Counted from the stretch's first letter, positions 34,910-44,529 are shown. The stretch: 64,000 nucleotides of DNA from CAYQUO01 sp964420835 (GCA_964420835.1 CAYQUO010000003.1:62001-126000); one strand, 5' to 3'. The notes: a model not told the origin generated them from the sequence alone. Made by a program: numbers and translations.

Positions 34910-35941
34910 ATGTCCGAAATGAAGCTCATCTTGGTCGGTTTTGGGAATGTTGGCCGGGCGTTTGCTCAACTATTGCTTAATAAATCCAAAATACTTGAAA
35001 AAGAATTTCATATCACCCCCCTCATAACGGGCATTGCAACAGGCCACCATGGCATGGCCATCGATCCCGCTGGGATCGACCTTGAGAAAGCCCTGGCTGT
35101 CGCTAAAGCCGGTCGGTCTTTGGATTTTTTATCAAAAGAACCAAAAACGGACACCATTGAAGAGTTCATCCTAAAATGTCCTGGGGATGTCCTTTTTGAA
35201 AATTCTCCGTTAAACCATGAGACTGGTCGCCCGGCATCCGATTATCTAAAGATCGCCTTGGAAAAGGGAATGCACGCCATTACAGCCAACAAGGGACCGG
35301 TAGTCCATGCCTATGCTGAATTAAGCGCCCTTGCACGATCCCGGGGGAAAGCCTTTCTTTTTGAATCCTCCGTGATGGATGGTGCTCCCATATTCTCCCT
35401 CTTTCGCGGCTCTCTCCCTGCCGTAACCCTGAGAGGTTTTCGGGGCATCCTCAATTCCTGCACAAACCTGATCCTCGGGTTAATGGAGGAAGGTCGAAGT
35501 TTTGAAGAGGCTGTCGCCCACGCCCAAAGCATAGGCATCGCTGAGACGGATCCCTCCGCGGACGTCGACGGGTGGGATGCAGCCATCAAAGTGGCAGCAC
35601 TTGTGACCGTTCTCATGGGGATCAAGATGACCCCACAGGAGGTGGACAGGCGGGGCATCCGTTTGCTGACACCGGAAATGATCCTTTCAGCCCGCCAGTC
35701 TGGAGAACGATGGAAACTGGTCTGCACTGCCCGCAAATCAGGCAGGAAAGTACATGCCAAGGTTGCACCCGAGCGGGTGGCGGCAGGTTCCCCCTTGTAT
35801 TCCATTAATGGAACAAGCTCTTACGTTCAATTTGACACAGATGTTCTGCCGGGCTTGGGAATCGTTGAAACCAACCCGGGGCCGGATACAACTGCCTACG
35901 GCATATTTGCTGACTTTCTCAACGCGATTCGTGGGATCTGA
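34910..35941 (+). CDS. hom: Homoserine dehydrogenase
   Basis: The 343-residue enzyme reduces aspartate semialdehyde to homoserine on the way to threonine and methionine. The N-terminal NAD(P) fold reads LILVGFGNVGRAFAQLLL. ITANKGPVVHAYAEL and SSVMDGAPIFSLFRG with FRGILNSCTNLILGLMEEG hold the catalytic region (lysine and the GILNGT-like loop, here GILNSC). ETDPSADVDGWDAAIKVAAL is the substrate motif. It lacks a C-terminal ACT domain, so the usual threonine feedback domain is absent. AGGAG lies 6 bases before the ATG. No aspartokinase is adjacent. Confidence 0.93.
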   Translation: MSEMKLILVGFGNVGRAFAQLLLNKSKILEKEFHITPLITGIATGHHGMAIDPAGIDLEKALAVAKAGRSLDFLSKEPKTDTIEEFILKCPGDVLFENSPLNHETGRPASDYLKIALEKGMHAITANKGPVVHAYAELSALARSRGKAFLFESSVMDGAPIFSLFRGSLPAVTLRGFRGILNSCTNLILGLMEEGRSFEEAVAHAQSIGIAETDPSADVDGWDAAIKVAALVTVLMGIKMTPQEVDRRGIRLLTPEMILSARQSGERWKLVCTARKSGRKVHAKVAPERVAAGSPLYSINGTSSYVQFDTDVLPGLGIVETNPGPDTTAYGIFADFLNAIRGI

Positions 35942-35956
35942 ACAACCAGGTTCTTG

Positions 35957-36481
35957 ATGCCATCCCGGGAATTGTCAAAGCCACCCGCCGTTCTTGTTTA
36001 TCTCTCCATGGGTTCCAACCTGGGAGACCGGGAAGGGAATCTTGCCAAGGCAGCGTATTGCCTCTCCAGGGATATACGGGTGACTCGCCTGTCACCAATT
36101 TACGAAACCGCCCCCTGGGGCTATCAATCTCAGTCGGATTTTTTAAACCAGGTCCTGGAGGGAGAAACCACATTTTCACCGGAGGATCTATTAGAGTATT
36201 TAAAACGAATAGAAAAGCAAATGGGCCGCACACCCGGCATCCGTTACGGGCCAAGGATCATCGACCTGGATATTCTTTTTTATGATGAAATTACCCTAGA
36301 TTCACCAGGATTGACCATACCCCACGCAGCACTGCCTGACCGTGCCTTTGTCCTTGTACCAATGGCAGATCTGGCACCCGACCTTGTACATCCCACCCTG
36401 GGGAAAACAATCCGGCAAATCCTTGCCGGATTGGGATCCAATGGAGTTCGACCGTACACCCCCAATGGAACCATCAAGTGA
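35957..36481 (+). CDS. folK: 2-amino-4-hydroxy-6-hydroxymethyldihydropteridine pyrophosphokinase
   Basis: The 174-residue HPPK transfers pyrophosphate from ATP to 6-hydroxymethyl-dihydropterin in folate synthesis. The core reads LVYLSMGSNLGDREGNLAKA, SPIYETAPWGYQSQSDFLNQ and RYGPRIIDLDILFYDE, where the aspartates bind magnesium. PHAALPDRAFVLVPMADLAP follows. I choose ATG 35957 over the TTG one codon upstream. It lies 15 bases after hom and is followed at once by folP, so folate genes are in one transcript here. Confidence 0.94.
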   Translation: MPSRELSKPPAVLVYLSMGSNLGDREGNLAKAAYCLSRDIRVTRLSPIYETAPWGYQSQSDFLNQVLEGETTFSPEDLLEYLKRIEKQMGRTPGIRYGPRIIDLDILFYDEITLDSPGLTIPHAALPDRAFVLVPMADLAPDLVHPTLGKTIRQILAGLGSNGVRPYTPNGTIK

Positions 36482-36482
36482 A

Positions 36483-37358
36483 ATGCTGACTGAGACATTC
36501 ACCTGGGGAAAACGCACGTATATCATGGGTGTTCTAAATATCACCCCGGATAGTTTCTCGGGTGACGGTCTCCTTGGAAAACTATCCTCGCCAACCCTCT
36601 CCGCCGTTGAACTTGCCCGCAACTTTTCTGCTGCAGGTGCAGATATACTGGATATCGGCGGGGAAAGTACACGACCAGGTTCACACCCGGTCAGTGCACA
36701 GGAGGAGATCGACCGGGTGATCCCTGTGCTGGAAGCCCTGGCCAGGGAAAACCTGGGGTGTTGCTTGTCAATTGATACCTCAAAGGCGGCAGTGGCTGAA
36801 TTGGCATTTAAAACTGGAGCTCAATGGCTGAACGACGTATGGGGCCTGAGGGCTGACCCTGAGATCGTGGAAGTGGCGTCACGCCACCAGGCTGTTGTTG
36901 TCCTCATGCACAACCGAAGCACGCCAGCCAACACTGAAATCCAGGCCAGGCTTGGCGGAAGATATACCGGAATAATCTATGGGAATTTGATAGAGGATGT
37001 TAAATCGGAATTAATGGAAAGTGTATCCATCGCCAGGAGAGCGGGAATACCGGATGAAAAAATCATTCTCGACCCGGGTATTGGTTTTGGGAAGACTCGC
37101 GAGCAGAACCTTGAACTTTTGGACCGCCTGGGTGAACTTCGCGCCCTTGGATTTCCCATCCTGATCGGACCTTCCCGTAAATCTTTCATTGGGTACACCC
37201 TGAATCTTCCACCAGAGGAACGGCTCGAAGGTACGGCTGCTGCTGTGGCCATCGGAATTGCGCGTGGAGCGGACATTGTACGCGTCCACGATGTTCGCCG
37301 GATGGTGCATATTGCCCGCATGACGGACGCGATTGTGAGACGCGGACAGAAAACCTGA
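36483..37358 (+). CDS. folP: Dihydropteroate synthase
   Basis: The enzyme joins dihydropterin pyrophosphate with p-aminobenzoate. The TIM barrel begins YIMGVLNITPDSFSGDG, followed by ADILDIGGESTRPGSHPVSA with the conserved DIGGESTRPG. CLSIDTSKAAVAELA, WLNDVWGL, KIILDPGIGFGKTREQNLEL and LIGPSRKSFIG come next, and IVRVHDVR ends the barrel. The frame is open far upstream across folK. ATG 36483, one base after the folK stop, gives a normal 291 residues, but ATGs at 36441 and 36465 (overlapping folK) are possible. No strong ribosome site marks any of them, so coupling to folK is likely. Confidence 0.93.
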   Translation: MLTETFTWGKRTYIMGVLNITPDSFSGDGLLGKLSSPTLSAVELARNFSAAGADILDIGGESTRPGSHPVSAQEEIDRVIPVLEALARENLGCCLSIDTSKAAVAELAFKTGAQWLNDVWGLRADPEIVEVASRHQAVVVLMHNRSTPANTEIQARLGGRYTGIIYGNLIEDVKSELMESVSIARRAGIPDEKIILDPGIGFGKTREQNLELLDRLGELRALGFPILIGPSRKSFIGYTLNLPPEERLEGTAAAVAIGIARGADIVRVHDVRRMVHIARMTDAIVRRGQKT

Positions 37359-37384
37359 TCTGTCACCGAACAGGTGGAGAAAGC

Positions 37385-39223
37385 ATGTTTATTCTTGGCG
37401 CGCTTGGCTTTTTGCAAATAACCCTGATCCCTGGAGCCATCATCCTTGGCTTGTTGCGTTACCATGGCAGGCCCATCCAGGTTCTCCTCTACGCCTTCGG
37501 GTCAAGCCTGTTGATTAATTATATTCTCGTCGGACTCCTGAGTGCCGCTGGGTTGTACCGGCAGCCTGTTATGATTGGTCTCCTGCTGGTGGAACTTATC
37601 CTGGCAACCTGGGTGTACAAAAAATTTTTAATCACCCCCATTGGGGAGGTGTTTTCCAGGGCCTGGAATGCCCTGGTTTCATTTTGGCGCAACCTGCTGC
37701 AGCCCGCCCCTGCGAACCGTGATGATACACAAAACATCCTGTTAGCCATCAAGGGGATGGTGACGATCATTTTTGCCATTCTCGCCTTCTCCAGTGTTTG
37801 GTGGTCTGCGAGGGTCTTTTATTTAAATCTGGGCACCGTGTTCAACTCCTGGGATGCTGTTGTTTCCTGGAACCGCTGGGCGGTTCAATGGGTGGCTTCA
37901 CAAGGTCCTGTTGGCAGCGGATGGTATCCACAACTTATCCCGGCAAATTGGTCCCTCACGTACGCATTAATGGGTAACACCAGCATCCAATTTTTTGCAA
38001 AAGCGACCGCACCGTTATTTCTCCTGGGCATTCTCCTGGCGATGTTCGACCTTGCACTGGAAAAGCGAGCTCTGGGGGTATTCATTGCTGTCACGCTTAC
38101 CCGTTTGATGATAAAAAAGTTTCTTGGTGAATTTATCACCGAGGGTTACGTGGATATCCCGGTGGCATTCCTCGGCTTTTTAGCCGGTTATGCTCTCCTG
38201 CGGGCGAGGGAAAATCCCGATCCGGAAATTACTCGTCGCGACCTTTGGCTTGGGGCTGGCTTTGCCGCAGGTGCAGCCCTGACCAAGCCAACAGGCGCAA
38301 TCGTACTGGTTTTATACCCGCTCTTCTCATGGTTGTTCGTCCTCCGCGACCACCCGGAGGGACAACCCAAACTGCACAGCAGATCGATCTTGCTGCCATT
38401 CCTCTCCAGCCTAATCGTCGTGCTTCCCTGGTATATATATAAAGCCATTGAAATCCGGCAAGGGGTTGATGCCTCCAATGTGGAATGGCTCACGGTCGGT
38501 ATTTACCACGGGATGACCATCATCGAACGGTTGAAAGAAGCGGCATTGACACTGGATAAATATGGATTTGTAATTCTCTTCCTTTTGCCAGCATTATTGG
38601 TCCTTTCAAAAGTTTATCGTTACTTCGTGGTGTTAATAGTCCTTCCCACCACCCTGATTTGGGCGCTCTATTTTAGTTATGATGCAAGGAATATCGCCAT
38701 CGCCCTCCCGTATATAGGATTTACAGCAGGAGCAGGAATGGCTGGATACATGGACCTTGCCTTCGAATGGACCTCCCGTTTGCGATTGTCAGGCATTAAG
38801 ACCTGGGCGTTGGCTGGAGCATTGATCCTGCCCTTGCTTGTTCTGGGGTACTTGTTCCGGACAGAAACATTGGAAAATCGCCAGGAACATCTTCAAAAGC
38901 AGATCTTTAATCCCAGCCTTAATGCAAAACTATATGCATACTTGGAGGGGGCTGCTTCAGACAACCCTCATATCCTGACCAACTACCCCCTGGCCTACCT
39001 GCCCGGTTTGTCCAGGGCACAGGTGGAATTCTGGTTCCATGATTATCAGCAATATTTGGGGTTGATCGCCCAGCCGGAAATTGATTACCTGCTTGTTCCC
39101 TCAACAGCGGATGAAGCCATCCTCCAGGACATCGAGCACAGATTGGCAAATTCAGAATTTCAGAGCATCTTTTCTGATGACAATTTCATCCCTTACCGGT
39201 TTATTCGGATCATCGGACGATGA
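37385..39223 (+). CDS. Membrane protein, GT-C glycosyltransferase-like
   Basis: The 612-residue protein has about 11-13 membrane segments. An early outside loop has LGTVFNSWDAVVSWNRWAVQ and GWYPQLIPANWSLTYAL. The acidic D in this first loop, then FAAGAALTKPTGAIVLVLYP and a C-terminal soluble tail of about 120 residues, are like dolichyl- or undecaprenyl-phosphate-sugar-dependent GT-C enzymes. No named family is assigned. It overlaps the following GtrA gene by 4 bases, and GtrA-type proteins are linked to lipid-linked sugar transfer, which supports the reading. Confidence 0.72.
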   Translation: MFILGALGFLQITLIPGAIILGLLRYHGRPIQVLLYAFGSSLLINYILVGLLSAAGLYRQPVMIGLLLVELILATWVYKKFLITPIGEVFSRAWNALVSFWRNLLQPAPANRDDTQNILLAIKGMVTIIFAILAFSSVWWSARVFYLNLGTVFNSWDAVVSWNRWAVQWVASQGPVGSGWYPQLIPANWSLTYALMGNTSIQFFAKATAPLFLLGILLAMFDLALEKRALGVFIAVTLTRLMIKKFLGEFITEGYVDIPVAFLGFLAGYALLRARENPDPEITRRDLWLGAGFAAGAALTKPTGAIVLVLYPLFSWLFVLRDHPEGQPKLHSRSILLPFLSSLIVVLPWYIYKAIEIRQGVDASNVEWLTVGIYHGMTIIERLKEAALTLDKYGFVILFLLPALLVLSKVYRYFVVLIVLPTTLIWALYFSYDARNIAIALPYIGFTAGAGMAGYMDLAFEWTSRLRLSGIKTWALAGALILPLLVLGYLFRTETLENRQEHLQKQIFNPSLNAKLYAYLEGAASDNPHILTNYPLAYLPGLSRAQVEFWFHDYQQYLGLIAQPEIDYLLVPSTADEAILQDIEHRLANSEFQSIFSDDNFIPYRFIRIIGR

Positions 39224-39648
39224 CATCCAACCGCACCCGACCAAGGCGGATTTCCTTCTTGCGGTTATTAAAGATAAATCCCGTCACGTTGTTACGCTAC
39301 ATGGGCTCTTCCGCGGTCACGGCTGCCGTGGATTACCTGGTTTTCCTGGGGGTCTATTCCTCCTCATCGAATCTGGTCACCAGTGTTTTCATGGCCCGGG
39401 CTGCGTCCGTCCTGGTTAATTATTCCTTGTTAAAACTGGGTGTTTTCCATTCCAAGGAACCTGTTCAGCGCACCTTTCCGCGCTATCTTCTGGTGGTCAT
39501 CGTTTCCGGTGTACTGGCGGGTTATCTTCTGATCCCTTTCCTGCAAAAGAGCCTGGAATTACCAACATTATTGGCCAAGGCAGGGGCAGAAGGCATTCTT
39601 TACATGGTCAATCTGCTTGTGATCAGTCGCTTGGTCTTTCGCCATTAG
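39220..39648 (+). CDS. GtrA family membrane protein
   Basis: The 142-residue protein has a basic N-terminus and four membrane segments. It shows the GtrA pattern: LLRYMGSSAVTAAVDYLVFL, ARAASVLVNYSLLKLGVFHS and a C-terminal VNLLVISRLVFRH (the usual NFxxxRxWVF-like end). GtrA members are thought to flip or handle polyprenyl-phosphate sugars for surface glycan modification. It overlaps the GT-C-like gene by 4 bases and a bidirectional terminator follows it. Confidence 0.87.
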   Translation: MTSNRTRPRRISFLRLLKINPVTLLRYMGSSAVTAAVDYLVFLGVYSSSSNLVTSVFMARAASVLVNYSLLKLGVFHSKEPVQRTFPRYLLVVIVSGVLAGYLLIPFLQKSLELPTLLAKAGAEGILYMVNLLVISRLVFRH

Positions 39649-39763
39649 GATCATGACATCAGGTGTGGGATCTCAAAACAAACCGTGATGTCCCCTCCTC
39701 TCCCAATGCACAAAGGTTCAGTGAAGTTGATGCCATATATTGCCCCATTGAATGGTTAGCCAC

Positions 39764-39802
39764 AATAATAAAAACGCCCCCGGTTATGGAGGGCGTTATT
39801 AT
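39764..39802. terminator. Bidirectional terminator between GtrA and the S1 protein
   Basis: AACGCCC (39773-39779) pairs with GGGCGTT (39791-39797), extended by A/T-rich arms (AATAATAA and TTATTATGA) that provide T-runs in both directions. It lies between two convergent genes. Confidence 0.78.
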
Positions 39803-39823
39803 GATAATTCATGCCTTGCGAGG

Positions 39824-40657
39824 CTAAACCTGTTGTTCCTTGTGCTCCAAAGTTCTGGAAAGGATCTGTTCCTGTGCTTCCGAAGTTCCGGTCGATTTTA
39901 CAGGTCTGTCCGCTGCCGGTTTCTTTTTGGATTTGGCGCGTTCCATGGCTTCCTGCCAGGCGAGTTCCATAACGGTCGGTTCCGCTTCTACTGCCGTTGG
40001 TTCGGCCGTGGCTTTTTCCCGTTTCTCCCCACCACGCGGGTTCCTGGCATTGCGTTTCTTTCGGGTTGGTTTTTCATTCCCGGGGTTTTCTACGCCTTTT
40101 TGCGCGACCGGTGATGAAGTTTCGGCTTCAGGTTCCGGTTCAGGTATCAGCGCTTTCATACTTAACTTGATCTGTTTTTTCTTACGATTGACTTCCAGCA
40201 CTTGGGCTTCAATGGTGTCCCCTTCTTTCACAACATCTGAAGGCTGACGAACAAATCCATGGGCCAATTCGCTTACATGCACAAGACCAGGACGCTCTGC
40301 ACCAATCTCAACAAAGGCTCCAAATTTTTCAAGCCTTACAATTGTTCCTTTTACCGACATTCCTTCTTTGATGTCCCGCCATTCCAAGTCCAAGGGTTTG
40401 ACCATGGTCAACTCCACATGGTCTGGCTTGACCCGTTTTACCCATACCTCTATCTCCTGGCCGATTTGAAGCATGTCATCCACCCGTTTTTTCTGTTCAG
40501 CCTCCCGGGAGGAGGATATCTGGGATATGTGGATAACTGCAGGTTGGTTTATCCCTATATCGATGACTGCTCCCGCAAGGCTTGTTTTGATGACCTTGCC
40601 AGAGAACATCATCTTGGGTTTAATCTCATGGGCGTCTGAAACCGCCTGGTTATCCAT
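39824..40657 (-). CDS. S1 domain RNA-binding protein
   Basis: I start at ATG 40657, 6 bases after GGAGAG, giving 277 residues. Two S1 domains are visible. The first, about residues 15-90, has MMFSGKVIKTSLAGAVIDIG and VIHISQIS. The second, about 97-170, has GMSVKGTIVRLEKFGAFVEI and GLVHVSELAHGF then KKKQIKLSMKAL. The remaining 100 residues are charged and probably disordered, with RKKRNARNPRGGEKREK. It resembles ribosome-associated S1-repeat proteins and probably binds RNA. A perfect consensus promoter lies just upstream. Confidence 0.88.
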   Translation of the reverse strand: MDNQAVSDAHEIKPKMMFSGKVIKTSLAGAVIDIGINQPAVIHISQISSSREAEQKKRVDDMLQIGQEIEVWVKRVKPDHVELTMVKPLDLEWRDIKEGMSVKGTIVRLEKFGAFVEIGAERPGLVHVSELAHGFVRQPSDVVKEGDTIEAQVLEVNRKKKQIKLSMKALIPEPEPEAETSSPVAQKGVENPGNEKPTRKKRNARNPRGGEKREKATAEPTAVEAEPTVMELAWQEAMERAKSKKKPAADRPVKSTGTSEAQEQILSRTLEHKEQQV

Positions 40658-40695
40658 AAAACACTCTCCAATTAATTGAATTTCAACAAAGCGCA

Positions 40696-40724
40696 ATTAT
40701 AACGCCCAGAAATAAAACTGTCAA
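40696..40724 (-). promoter_or_regulatory. Perfect consensus sigma-70 promoter of the S1 protein gene
   Basis: On the minus strand TTGACA (40719-40724), exactly 17 bases and TATAAT (40696-40701) match the consensus at all twelve positions. +1 falls near 40689, about 32 bases before the ATG. The -35 overlaps the stop codon of the upstream S41 protease gene. Confidence 0.85.
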
Positions 40725-42022
40725 TTAAGACCTTTGTCCTGCTTTTCTGTTATCATGGTCAACAATTTGGCCTGAAACACGTCGTAATTCATGGATTTTA
40801 AGATCTCAACTGCCCTCTCCAATTGTGTGTCGCGCCCTTTGGCAGCATCCTCCTCATTCAATGCTACAACAATGTCCGGCTCCAGCCCAACTTTGTTGAT
40901 CTGCCTGCCTAATGGCGTCAGCCATCTTGCAACCGTAATCCGAACCGCCCCCTGATCATCCTGCAATGGCAGCCAGTTCTGTACGGAACCCTTCCCGAAC
41001 GTTGTCTCTCCAACCAATAGACCTCTTTTATGGTCCTGGATTGCCCCGGCGGTGATCTCTGAGGCGGATGCAGACCCGCCATTCACAAGGACGATCAGGG
41101 GAATATCCAAGGCAGTGCCCCTGCCGGATGTATGCATGAATTCCCGGCCGCCATCACCTTTTTCTTCGATCAAGGCAACCTCACCTGCAGGGATAAATTC
41201 AGAAATCACGTCAATTGAAGCTCCCAGATAGCCACCCCCATTGTTGCGCAAATCGAGGATAATCCCTTCCGGCTTATCCTTCAAGAGGTTTTTGATTTCT
41301 CCCCGCAATTCACTCGCAGTTTCTTTACCGAAGGTGAACAACCTGATGTAGCCGATTTTGTTTTCGATCATCTTGCTTTCAACACTGGGCACTTCAATCT
41401 TCCTGCGTGTGATTTCAACATCGAACGCACGGCCTTCTGCCGGCCTGTAGATGGTTAGTTTTACAGCGGTTCCAGCCGGGCCCAACACCTTCCTAAGCAC
41501 CATATCGGGTGGCATGCCGGATACATCCTCCCCGTCAAGACCCTGAATCTGGTCTCCTGCCCGCAATCCCGCATCCTCGGCAGGCGAATTCGGCATGGGG
41601 CTGACAATCGTCAACCAATCTCCAGAGGTTTCAACCCACGCTCCTATTCCTTCATAGGACCCTTCCAAAGGCATTTTTACCTGGTCGTATTGATCCGGGT
41701 CCATATAAGAGGTGTTGTCATCGCCCAGTGATTCGAGCATTCCGCGAATGGCTCCCCTCATCAGGGACTGGTCATCAACCGGCTGGTCTATATAATCCTT
41801 GTGAAGAAGGTCCCAGGCTTGCCAAAAGGGCAGAAAAAGCCTGTTCCGTTGATCGACCTTTTCATCAAGGATGGAAGACAGGTCTGCCGATAGATCCTGA
41901 AGGGACAAGAGCCGGGATTCCCTCCCGGGCAGGAAATGTCCAACCAGTACTCCCGCCGAGAAAACACCGATCAGAAGGACACAGGTTACGAACGTGAGGA
42001 TTAGTATCTGTTTTCTTTTCAT
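40721..42022 (-). CDS. S41 family C-terminal processing peptidase (CtpA-like)
   Basis: I place the start at ATG 42022 (433 residues) because MKRKQILILTFVTCVLLIGV begins a clear membrane anchor; the frame extends 43 codons upstream without signal-like content. A PDZ domain spans about residues 110-195 (YEGIGAWVE, AGDQIQGLDGEDVSGM). The peptidase domain has LDLRNNGGGYLGASIDV, the catalytic serine in NGGSASASEITAGAI and lysine in GETTFGKGSVQNWLP. The enzyme cuts proteins at their C-termini outside the membrane. Its substrate is unknown. Confidence 0.9.
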   Translation of the reverse strand: MKRKQILILTFVTCVLLIGVFSAGVLVGHFLPGRESRLLSLQDLSADLSSILDEKVDQRNRLFLPFWQAWDLLHKDYIDQPVDDQSLMRGAIRGMLESLGDDNTSYMDPDQYDQVKMPLEGSYEGIGAWVETSGDWLTIVSPMPNSPAEDAGLRAGDQIQGLDGEDVSGMPPDMVLRKVLGPAGTAVKLTIYRPAEGRAFDVEITRRKIEVPSVESKMIENKIGYIRLFTFGKETASELRGEIKNLLKDKPEGIILDLRNNGGGYLGASIDVISEFIPAGEVALIEEKGDGGREFMHTSGRGTALDIPLIVLVNGGSASASEITAGAIQDHKRGLLVGETTFGKGSVQNWLPLQDDQGAVRITVARWLTPLGRQINKVGLEPDIVVALNEEDAAKGRDTQLERAVEILKSMNYDVFQAKLLTMITEKQDKGLN

Positions 42023-42397
42023 TTGTTGTGCTCTATGCAAATAAACGATTTGGGGGTTTTTTGCAAACGTACCATCTTCTCTTACGAGTAAGAATATTCG
42101 GAGGAGATTAATGCCGGGTGAAAAACCTTCCTGGAATTGCCTTTTCTCCATGCTTCTTCATGCCGGCCTTTTCCCAGACACCCTCTCGGGAATGTCCCTC
42201 CAATAACCTGACCTCATCAGGACAAGGAAATGGATAACACGAACCGGCATTCTTGAGGATCATACTGCTTTTTTTTATTTTCTTCCTTTCTGCCTGTCTA
42301 TTTTCACCAGATCAAGTTTCTTTATAACTACGATCATGAACAGAAATAAACCAGGACCCAGCCAGTGATCGAGAGATGCATACAGGATCAATCCTCC
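42023..42397 (-). other. Spacer of 375 bp between the HAD nucleotidase and the S41 protease
   Basis: The stretch holds no gene I can support. A pyrimidine-rich block lies near 42270-42320. The protease frame stays open back to 42151, but the extra residues look untranslated. I see no clear terminator or promoter. Confidence 0.4.
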
Positions 42398-43057
42398 TTA
42401 TTGAATGGAGGGTATCGCCGCAGGAAGATCGACAAGGGAGGAAATGCAGGGTATTCCGTCATTTTCTGGTTGGTCGTATTTTAACCAAAGTGCTCCAAAT
42501 CCAAGGTTCAAAGCAGCCTTGATGTTCACCAAACGGTCATCCACCAGTATGTACTTCGCAGGGTCAGGCTGGCCGGCGGCCTGCATGGCAATTTTGAACG
42601 ATTCCGGCATTGGCTTGCAATAAGGGTCCATATCAAGTACATCAATGATCCCATCAAAGATTCCTTCCAGTCCCAATGCACCAAGTACTCGCGAAGCATG
42701 ATGCCGGTCGGCATTGGTAAAAATAAACTTTTGATTGGGCAAGGATTTGAACATCCGTCGCATGTCCGGATCAGGCGCCAGGTAATCCTCCAGGGGAAGA
42801 GCGTGAACATATTCCAAATAATCCATCTTGTCAATGGCAAATTCTGTTGACAACCCCCTCAATGTAGTACCGTACTCTGTGTATAACCGCTTTCTTAACG
42901 GGCGGATTTCCTCTTCCGAAAGATGGACCCGCTCCTTGATAAACTGGCCGATACGCACACTGATCGCCTCCCATACCCCCGTTTCTGGCTGGTAAAGCGT
43001 GTCATCAAGGTCAATTAGAAGAATTTGTTGTTTTTTCATCATCGTTATTGGTGACAT
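42398..43057 (-). CDS. HAD-family pyrimidine 5'-nucleotidase-like hydrolase
   Basis: The 219-residue protein has HAD motif I LLIDLDDTLYQPETGVWEAI and motif II as KFIFTNADRHHASRVLGALG. A lysine follows in CKPMPESFKIAM, and motif III is YILVDDRLVNIKAALNLGFG. The pattern is that of the SDT1/PHM8 pyrimidine 5'-nucleotidase subfamily, which dephosphorylates nucleotides or related small phosphates. Methionines at codons 6 and 7 are alternative starts. It lies downstream of the ABC exporter operon but is separated from it by a hairpin terminator. Confidence 0.83.
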   Translation of the reverse strand: MSPITMMKKQQILLIDLDDTLYQPETGVWEAISVRIGQFIKERVHLSEEEIRPLRKRLYTEYGTTLRGLSTEFAIDKMDYLEYVHALPLEDYLAPDPDMRRMFKSLPNQKFIFTNADRHHASRVLGALGLEGIFDGIIDVLDMDPYCKPMPESFKIAMQAAGQPDPAKYILVDDRLVNIKAALNLGFGALWLKYDQPENDGIPCISSLVDLPAAIPSIQ

Positions 43058-43151
43058 CCACTATGTTCATCTGCACAGGAGCCCATCAACTAATACATTC
43101 ACTTACATCGAGGGTGTTTTTCCTTACAGGTTTTAATCGTCAGGTAAAGCA

Positions 43152-43186
43152 AAGCCCCTTTTTCCTCTCGTGAGGCAAGGGGTTAT
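43152..43186 (-). terminator. Terminator after the MacB-type exporter operon
   Basis: CCCCTT (43155-43160) and AAGGGG (43177-43182) flank an inner CCTC/GAGG stem with a four-base loop. It lies 120 bases after the stop of the permease gene on the minus strand. The T-run on that strand is modest, so efficiency is uncertain. Confidence 0.55.
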
Positions 43187-43302
43187 TAAATAGGCAGGCT
43201 TTCGGGAGGGATTGTTCCTGGATCGGATCTTCCAAACCCTCAACGACCATTCAACACCTCCAAGCCATTTTCCTTTCGCCCTTTCCAGAATTAACCCATC
43301 CA

Positions 43303-44529
43303 TTATTCGTAACGCAACGCCTCAACCGGTTCAAGGTTTGCGGCTCGGTTTGCCGGATAAATGCCAAAAAACAACCCAACTGCCGTGGAAAAGAGAGTCG
43401 CCAAAAGGATGGAATTCCACCCTACAGATGGCGTAAATGGGGTCCCGTTTGCGGTCGCGATTTGTTTTACAAGGAAAGCGATCAGCCAGCCAAACCCAAT
43501 CCCGATAATGCCTCCGAACATGCTTAAAAGGGAGGATTCAGTCAGGAACTGGACAAGGATGTCCCGTTTGCGTGCCCCAATGGCTTTTCTCAAACCGATC
43601 TCTCTGGTTCGTTCAGTGACTGATACCAGCATGATATTCATAATTCCGATCCCCCCCACCAACAGCGAGATCCCTGCAATTCCCCCGAGGAAGATTGTGA
43701 ACACACCAGTAATGGTCTTTGCGGTTTGCACAAAATCAGCCTGGGAGAAAACAGTAAAATCGTCTGCCCCAAGGGGGGTGCGATGTCTCTCGCGCAGGAT
43801 CAGGCTTATCTCTTCTGTTGCACTGGCAACTGCATCCGCATCCAGGGCTTGTACGAAGATGACATCCACCCGGTTTTGCCTCCTGCGGACCAATCTGTCT
43901 GTGGCGGTGGTGAGCGGGGTCAGCAGAACATCATCCTCACTACCAAAAGAACTGCCGCCCCTTGGGACCAGCACACCTAAAACCCGAAAAGGTTGACCTT
44001 CAATGCGAAAGGTCAACCCCACCACACCATCCTGTCGTCCGAATAAGGTTTTCGCAATACCGGATCCAAGAACAGCCACCGAGGACCTGCCAAGGGTGTG
44101 TTCGCTGGTAAAGAATTGGCCTTCAAGTAAGGTTAAGTTTCGAACTGCCTGGTAATCCTCAGTCACGCCATTCAATGGGACATTCGCTTTTTCCCCCCCA
44201 TATGATACCTGGACATTTCCGGTTATCACCGGTGCGACTCCGGTTATGGATGGAGCCAAAAATTGATCCCGCATGGAATCTGCATCCTGTAAGGTCAACG
44301 GTTTGGGATTGCGCACCTCGCTATCCTGGCTGCCCGAAAAGACGAACAACAGATTGCTTCCCACACCACTGATGGCGCCGGTGATGGTATCCTGGGCGCC
44401 CTGCCCAACCGACAGCATGGCGATGACTGCTGCAACCCCAATAACGATGCCCAGGATGGTCAACCCGGAACGCAGTTTGTTGCCGTTCAGGCTTTCCAAC
44501 GCCTCCAGAATGGCTTGTCCCAAGCTCAT
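43303..44529 (-). CDS. MacB/FtsX-type ABC transporter permease
   Basis: The 408-residue protein has the MacB layout. An N-terminal membrane segment follows ALESLNGNKLRSGLTILGIV. A large extracytoplasmic domain (about residues 45-275) has VLGSGIAKTLFG and DDFTVFSQADFV. Three C-terminal membrane segments then include LLVGGIGIMNIMLVSVTERT followed by REIGLRKAIGARKRDIL. It does not contain a fused ATPase. It overlaps the ATPase gene by 4 bases and, with the adaptor gene, forms a three-part exporter like YknXYZ or MacAB, probably for peptides or antimicrobial compounds. Confidence 0.93.
   Translation of the reverse strand: MSLGQAILEALESLNGNKLRSGLTILGIVIGVAAVIAMLSVGQGAQDTITGAISGVGSNLLFVFSGSQDSEVRNPKPLTLQDADSMRDQFLAPSITGVAPVITGNVQVSYGGEKANVPLNGVTEDYQAVRNLTLLEGQFFTSEHTLGRSSVAVLGSGIAKTLFGRQDGVVGLTFRIEGQPFRVLGVLVPRGGSSFGSEDDVLLTPLTTATDRLVRRRQNRVDVIFVQALDADAVASATEEISLILRERHRTPLGADDFTVFSQADFVQTAKTITGVFTIFLGGIAGISLLVGGIGIMNIMLVSVTERTREIGLRKAIGARKRDILVQFLTESSLLSMFGGIIGIGFGWLIAFLVKQIATANGTPFTPSVGWNSILLATLFSTAVGLFFGIYPANRAANLEPVEALRYE

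Noticed and set aside
42023..42151. 43-residue N-terminal extension of the S41 protease
   Set aside because: The internal ATG at 42022 begins a typical membrane anchor, and the extension lacks signal or domain character.
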